A DNA stretch of 64,000 nucleotides from CAWBJO01 sp963789175 (GTDB lineage: Bacteria; Pseudomonadota; Alphaproteobacteria; Rhizobiales; Aestuariivirgaceae): assembly GCA_963789175.1 (NCBI GenBank), contig CAWBJO010000007.1, positions 992,001 to 1,056,000 on the forward strand, read 5' to 3'. The first letter of the stretch is position 1. Every line of letters starts with the position of its first letter. Shown here one piece after another: positions 60,802 through 64,000 of the stretch. The notes under the pieces were generated by a model. The model was not told the DNA's origin. It saw nothing but the letters and a program-made list of their open reading frames with translations, and searched no databases. The translations under genes and the position numbers were made by a program.

Positions 60802-60924
60802 CTTTGCTCTCGCGCCATCGTTGTCGGCGGTCTCACTTCAAATGCAGCGGCTTGAGGGAGTCCTGGGGAGGGCAGTTCTAATTCTTGCTAGTGGCAAGCG
60901 CGAGGGCCAAAGTTTCAGATGACT
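60802..60924. other. Gap between TPR fragment and rbsC
   Basis: 123 bases with no promoter, terminator or gene that I can support. It carries the stop that truncates the TPR frame. Confidence 0.4.
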
Positions 60925-61941
60925 TCAGGCGCGACGTCGGCGCGATTTCGCAAAGGTGTCGAAGGCGACCGCTAAGACGATGATCACCCCGATGATGATC
61001 TGCTGGATATAGGAATTGACGTTCATCAACACGAGACCGTTGAGCAAGACGCCGATGAGAATTGCACCGACAACGGTACCAAAGATCGAGCCAGAACCTC
61101 CGAAGAGACTGGTGCCGCCAATGACCACCGAGGCGATGACGGTCAGTTCATAGCCGGTGCCTGCCACCGCCTCTGCCGAGTTGAGGCGAGCTGAGAGCAC
61201 AAAGGCGCCGAGTCCCGCAAAGAAGCCCATGATGATGTAGACGCTACAGAGGATAGCCGTAACGTTGACGCCCGCAAGACGGGCGGCTTCCGGATTTCCG
61301 CCCACCGCATAGACCTGGCGCCCGTAGCGCGTGTAGCTCAGGACGATATGGGCGACAACAGCGCAGACGAGGAAGATGATGACGGGAACGGGCATGGAGA
61401 AGATCTTGCCCTGGCCCCACCAAGCGAAATCGGGTTGGAAGCCCGAAATGGGCCCGCCCGCTGCAAAGAGAAGCGCTCCACCGCGGAAGACTGACATGCC
61501 ACCTAGTGTCACCACGAAAGCTGGCACCTTGAGTCGCGTGATCGCAACGCCCTGAATTGCGCCGCCTGCGACGCCCACCAAGATCGCCGCCAACGCCGCA
61601 AGTGGCCATCCAAAGCCCAACGTATCATCGCCCACTGTGAAGCGGTCCTGCATGCCTCCCTTGGCAACGGCAGCGGAAACCAGGCCGGCGAAGGCAAGGA
61701 GTGATCCGACCGAAAGGTCGATGCCAGCGGTGAGGATCACAAATGTCATGCCAATGGCAAGGAGACCGGTGATCGAAACCTGCCGCATGACGTTGAAGAG
61801 ATTGATCGAAGACAGAAAGCGCGGCTCCATGATCGCGAAAACCATCATGAGGAGAAGCAGAAAGATTAGCGGTGCGAATCTCGCGAGGAACGAGAACGCA
61901 TCGAAATCGCGTTCCTGAGGCTTTGCAGTAGCGTCGGCCAT
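60925..61941 (-). CDS. rbsC: Ribose-type ABC transporter permease
   Basis: Inner-membrane channel of a CUT2-family sugar importer; 338 residues with about ten helices. GMTFVILTAGIDLSVGSLLA is the family signature, and YAVGGNPEAARLAGVN is the EAA-like loop that contacts the ATPase. ATG at 61941 with GGAGG upstream. It follows rbsA by ten bases. Sugar specificity is not shown; relatives import ribose, xylose, inositol, erythritol and others. Confidence 0.92.
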   Translation of the reverse strand: MADATAKPQERDFDAFSFLARFAPLIFLLLLMMVFAIMEPRFLSSINLFNVMRQVSITGLLAIGMTFVILTAGIDLSVGSLLAFAGLVSAAVAKGGMQDRFTVGDDTLGFGWPLAALAAILVGVAGGAIQGVAITRLKVPAFVVTLGGMSVFRGGALLFAAGGPISGFQPDFAWWGQGKIFSMPVPVIIFLVCAVVAHIVLSYTRYGRQVYAVGGNPEAARLAGVNVTAILCSVYIIMGFFAGLGAFVLSARLNSAEAVAGTGYELTVIASVVIGGTSLFGGSGSIFGTVVGAILIGVLLNGLVLMNVNSYIQQIIIGVIIVLAVAFDTFAKSRRRRA

Positions 61942-61951
61942 GGGTCCTCCG

Positions 61952-63493
61952 TCAGGCGGCGCGCTGCGCCCCGATGGTCATCAATGTCATGAGCTTTTCT
62001 TGGGTAGCCTCGGGACCCATTACCTCACCCGTAACTCGACCTTCGCGCATGGTGACGATGCGGTCGGCAAGGGCAAGCACCTCCGGCAACTCGGATGAGA
62101 TAACGATGATGGCGATGCCGGATTGCGCCATCTTGAAAAGCAGGTTGTGGACTTCCGCCTTGGCGCCGACATCGATGCCGCGAGTCGGCTCATCGACGAT
62201 CAGCACCTTCGGCTCCAAGGCCAGCCAGCGAGCCAGGACGACCTTCTGCTGGTTTCCGCCCGATAGATTTCCGACGATCTGGTCTGGTGAAGCCATGCGG
62301 ATGTTGAGAAGCTTCCTGTACTCCTGAACCAGAGCGTCCTCCTTTGACGCACTGATGAAGATGCCGTTTGAGATTCGGTCCTGCGCAGCGATCGAGAGAT
62401 TGGCGCGGATGGCGAGGGCGAGGAAAAGGGCCTGCTGCTTGCGGTCTTCCGGCAAGAAGCCTATGCCGTGAGCGATAGCATCACGGGGGGAGGTGATGGT
62501 GACGGGCTTTCCCTCGATCTGAATATCGCCAGAATCGAAGGGATCGGCGCCGAAGATGGTACGCGCCGTCTCTGTGCGGCCGGCCCCGACAAGCCCAGCG
62601 ATACCGAGAATCTCACCCTTGTGGACCTTCAACGACACGTCATGGAGCTCGATGGCGCTAGCATCGGTGCTCGTGTGGCGGCGAGAGATGTTCTTTGCTT
62701 CGAGCGCCACGTCAGGTGTTGTGAAGCTCTGCGTTCGGGCGGCCAGGAGGCCGATTTCTCGACCGACCATGAGGCGAATGATGCCTTCCATGTCGGTATC
62801 CTTGACTCGGCCGCGGCCAACATGACGGCCGTCGCGCAGTACGGTGTAGCTGTCGCAAATCTCGAATACCTCCTGGAGACGGTGCGTGACGAAAATTGTC
62901 GCGATGCCTTCGCGCTTCAAGGCGCGCGTGATGGAGAACAACTTTTCGACCTCGGTGCGACTTAAGGCGCTTGTCGGTTCGTCCATGACGATGAGCTTCG
63001 ACTTCATAGAGAGTGCGCGGGCGATCTCGACCATCTGCTGCTCGGCGACTGAGAGGTCGCGCACGAGTGCAGCGGGGCTGCGATCAAGCCCGATGCGCTT
63101 GCAGAGTTCCGCCGTCTGCGCCTCCAACTGCCGATAGCTGATGAAAAAGCGCGAGCCGGGCTCGCGGCCGATGAAGACGTTCTCCGCCACTGTCATGTCC
63201 GGGGCGAGAGTGAATTCCTGGTATATCGTGACGATGCCAGCGGCCTGAGCCTCGTGGGGTGAGGCGAAGCGCACCTCCCTGCCGTCGAACGCTATGGTGC
63301 CGCTGTCTGGCGGTTGGGCGCCCGAAAGGATTTTCAGCAGCGTCGATTTGCCCGCGCCATTCTCCCCAAGAAAAGCGTGGATCTCAGCGGCCCCGACTTC
63401 GAAGTCGACCTCTTGGAGTGCGCGCACGCCAGGGAATGTCTTGGATATTCCCCGCATGGATAGAAGCGGCGGCTTCGAGTCTGCTGCTGTCAT
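61952..63493 (-). CDS. rbsA: Ribose-type ABC transporter ATP-binding protein (double ATPase)
   Basis: Cytoplasmic motor of the CUT2 importer, 513 residues from ATG 63493. Two ABC halves: first Walker A GENGAGKST and signature LSVAEQQMVEIARAL; second half with the degenerate loop GLVGAGRTE and signature LSGGNQQKVVLARWLA, then VDEPTRGIDVGAK. That asymmetry is normal for RbsA/MglA. GGGGAG precedes the ATG. Between the binding-protein gene and this one lies a stem-loop. Confidence 0.94.
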   Translation of the reverse strand: MTAADSKPPLLSMRGISKTFPGVRALQEVDFEVGAAEIHAFLGENGAGKSTLLKILSGAQPPDSGTIAFDGREVRFASPHEAQAAGIVTIYQEFTLAPDMTVAENVFIGREPGSRFFISYRQLEAQTAELCKRIGLDRSPAALVRDLSVAEQQMVEIARALSMKSKLIVMDEPTSALSRTEVEKLFSITRALKREGIATIFVTHRLQEVFEICDSYTVLRDGRHVGRGRVKDTDMEGIIRLMVGREIGLLAARTQSFTTPDVALEAKNISRRHTSTDASAIELHDVSLKVHKGEILGIAGLVGAGRTETARTIFGADPFDSGDIQIEGKPVTITSPRDAIAHGIGFLPEDRKQQALFLALAIRANLSIAAQDRISNGIFISASKEDALVQEYRKLLNIRMASPDQIVGNLSGGNQQKVVLARWLALEPKVLIVDEPTRGIDVGAKAEVHNLLFKMAQSGIAIIVISSELPEVLALADRIVTMREGRVTGEVMGPEATQEKLMTLMTIGAQRAA

Positions 63494-63500
63494 TTGCCAA

Positions 63501-63535
63501 TCTCCCCGGCCGGAGGATTTCACCCCCGGCCGGAG
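63501..63535 (-). other. Intergenic stem-loop between the binding-protein gene and rbsA
   Basis: On the minus strand, CTCCGGCCGG pairs with CCGGCCGGGGAG around TGAAATCCT, a GC-rich hairpin without a U run. In ABC operons such hairpins keep binding-protein mRNA above that of the membrane parts; that use here is inferred. Confidence 0.5.
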
Positions 63536-63549
63536 ACGGTATCAAGTGA

Positions 63550-64000
63550 CTACTTCACTTCGCCGAGGCGCTCGGCGATGTTGAGGTTGTCCTTGGTCAC
63601 GGCTTCCGGTGTCAGAAGGTTGACCTTCTCTGCCGGCTTGGTGCCGTCCTTCAGGAATTTCACCAACGTCTGCACGCCTATTGAGCTCTGCTTGCCCGGA
63701 AACTGTTCGATGGTCGCGGCCAAGCCACCGTCGCGGACTTGAGCCAGCGCTTCAGGCAGCGCATCGAAGCCGATGATGGCGATGCCGGTAAGTCCCCGAC
63801 CCTTCACTGCTTCCATCGCACCGAGGGCCATGTCATCATTAGCGGCGACGATGACCTTTGGGGGTTCCGCAAGACCGGACAGCGCAGCCTCAGTAACGGC
63901 GAGGCCCTTGTCGCGGGCAAAGCCGGCGGTTTGTTCGAAGACGATCTTGTATTTGTCCTTCACGGGGTCGAGCACGTTGTGCAGGCCCTTGTTGCGGTCG
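63550..64000 (-). CDS. rbsB: Sugar ABC transporter substrate-binding protein (partial, RbsB-like)
   Basis: The final ~149 codons of a periplasmic sugar-binding protein; the gene continues beyond the window. VIVAANDDMALGAMEAVKG and IIGFDALPEALAQV are the second-lobe features of type I periplasmic binding proteins, and GKQSSIGVQTLVKFLKDG the terminal helix region. First gene of the unit with rbsA and rbsC. The ligand cannot be assigned from this part. Confidence 0.9.
   Translation of the reverse strand, partial: DRNKGLHNVLDPVKDKYKIVFEQTAGFARDKGLAVTEAALSGLAEPPKVIVAANDDMALGAMEAVKGRGLTGIAIIGFDALPEALAQVRDGGLAATIEQFPGKQSSIGVQTLVKFLKDGTKPAEKVNLLTPEAVTKDNLNIAERLGEVK

Overview
The window is high-GC chromosomal DNA from an alphaproteobacterium, most likely of the order Hyphomicrobiales (Rhizobiales). 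This rests on gene content, not on a marker-gene tree: a class II (B12-dependent) ribonucleotide reductase, the ethylmalonyl-CoA pathway, a very large NAD-glutamate dehydrogenase, PhaR, a DUF4175/TIGR02302 protein, IalB, DUF2125 and the ftsE-ftsX-plsC order. No rRNA, CRISPR array, transposase or phage structural gene was seen. Two intact tRNAs (Leu-CAA, Ala-CGC) and one tRNA 3' fragment (Thr-CGT) are present.

Layout. 0-11 kb: end of a DUF4175 protein, hpt, a zinc-ribbon membrane protein, ftsE-ftsX-plsC, nrdJ, chaC, DUF2125, then the aromatic/histidine-type operon chorismate mutase-hisC-tyrA. 11-20 kb: methyltransferase, gloB, a YddG-like exporter, phbB-phbA with divergent phaR, a PAS/GGDEF/EAL protein and gamma-glutamyltransferase. 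20-31 kb: fhs, a dimethylglycine/sarcosine dehydrogenase-like protein, mobA-mobB, MOSC, TusA-like, two DMT transporters (one broken), a D,D-carboxypeptidase and a DapA-like aldolase. 31-43 kb: gdhB, a metallophosphoesterase abutting tRNA-Leu, arfB, YqaA, dsbB, HNH, AlkA-like, then ethylmalonyl-CoA mutase with two small membrane proteins. 43-59 kb: ccr-mcd, small membrane proteins, ialB, rlmN, a nitrilase/ATP-grasp pair, argG, a J-domain protein, typA, folD, yggT, tRNA-Ala, an SDR and MAPEG. 59.15 kb to the end: an apparent genomic island starting at the displaced 3' half of tRNA-Thr, with repeats, a DUF4919-like gene, a truncated TPR gene and a ribose-type ABC transporter cut by the window edge.

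How genes work together. PhbA and PhbB make 3-hydroxybutyryl-CoA for polyhydroxybutyrate or, via crotonyl-CoA, for Ccr, Ecm and Mcd, so most of the acetyl-CoA assimilation route that replaces the glyoxylate shunt is encoded here. Fhs, FolD and the GcvT-fused oxidoreductase handle folate one-carbon units. MobA and MobB belong to molybdenum cofactor maturation, and the nearby MOSC and TusA-like genes may use related chemistry. Two genes are visibly broken: a DUF924 gene by a one-base slip in an A tract, and a DMT transporter fused by deletion to the tail of an ArsC/Spx-family gene. Several promoters sit so close to the start codon that leaderless translation is likely (nrdJ and the gene after it).
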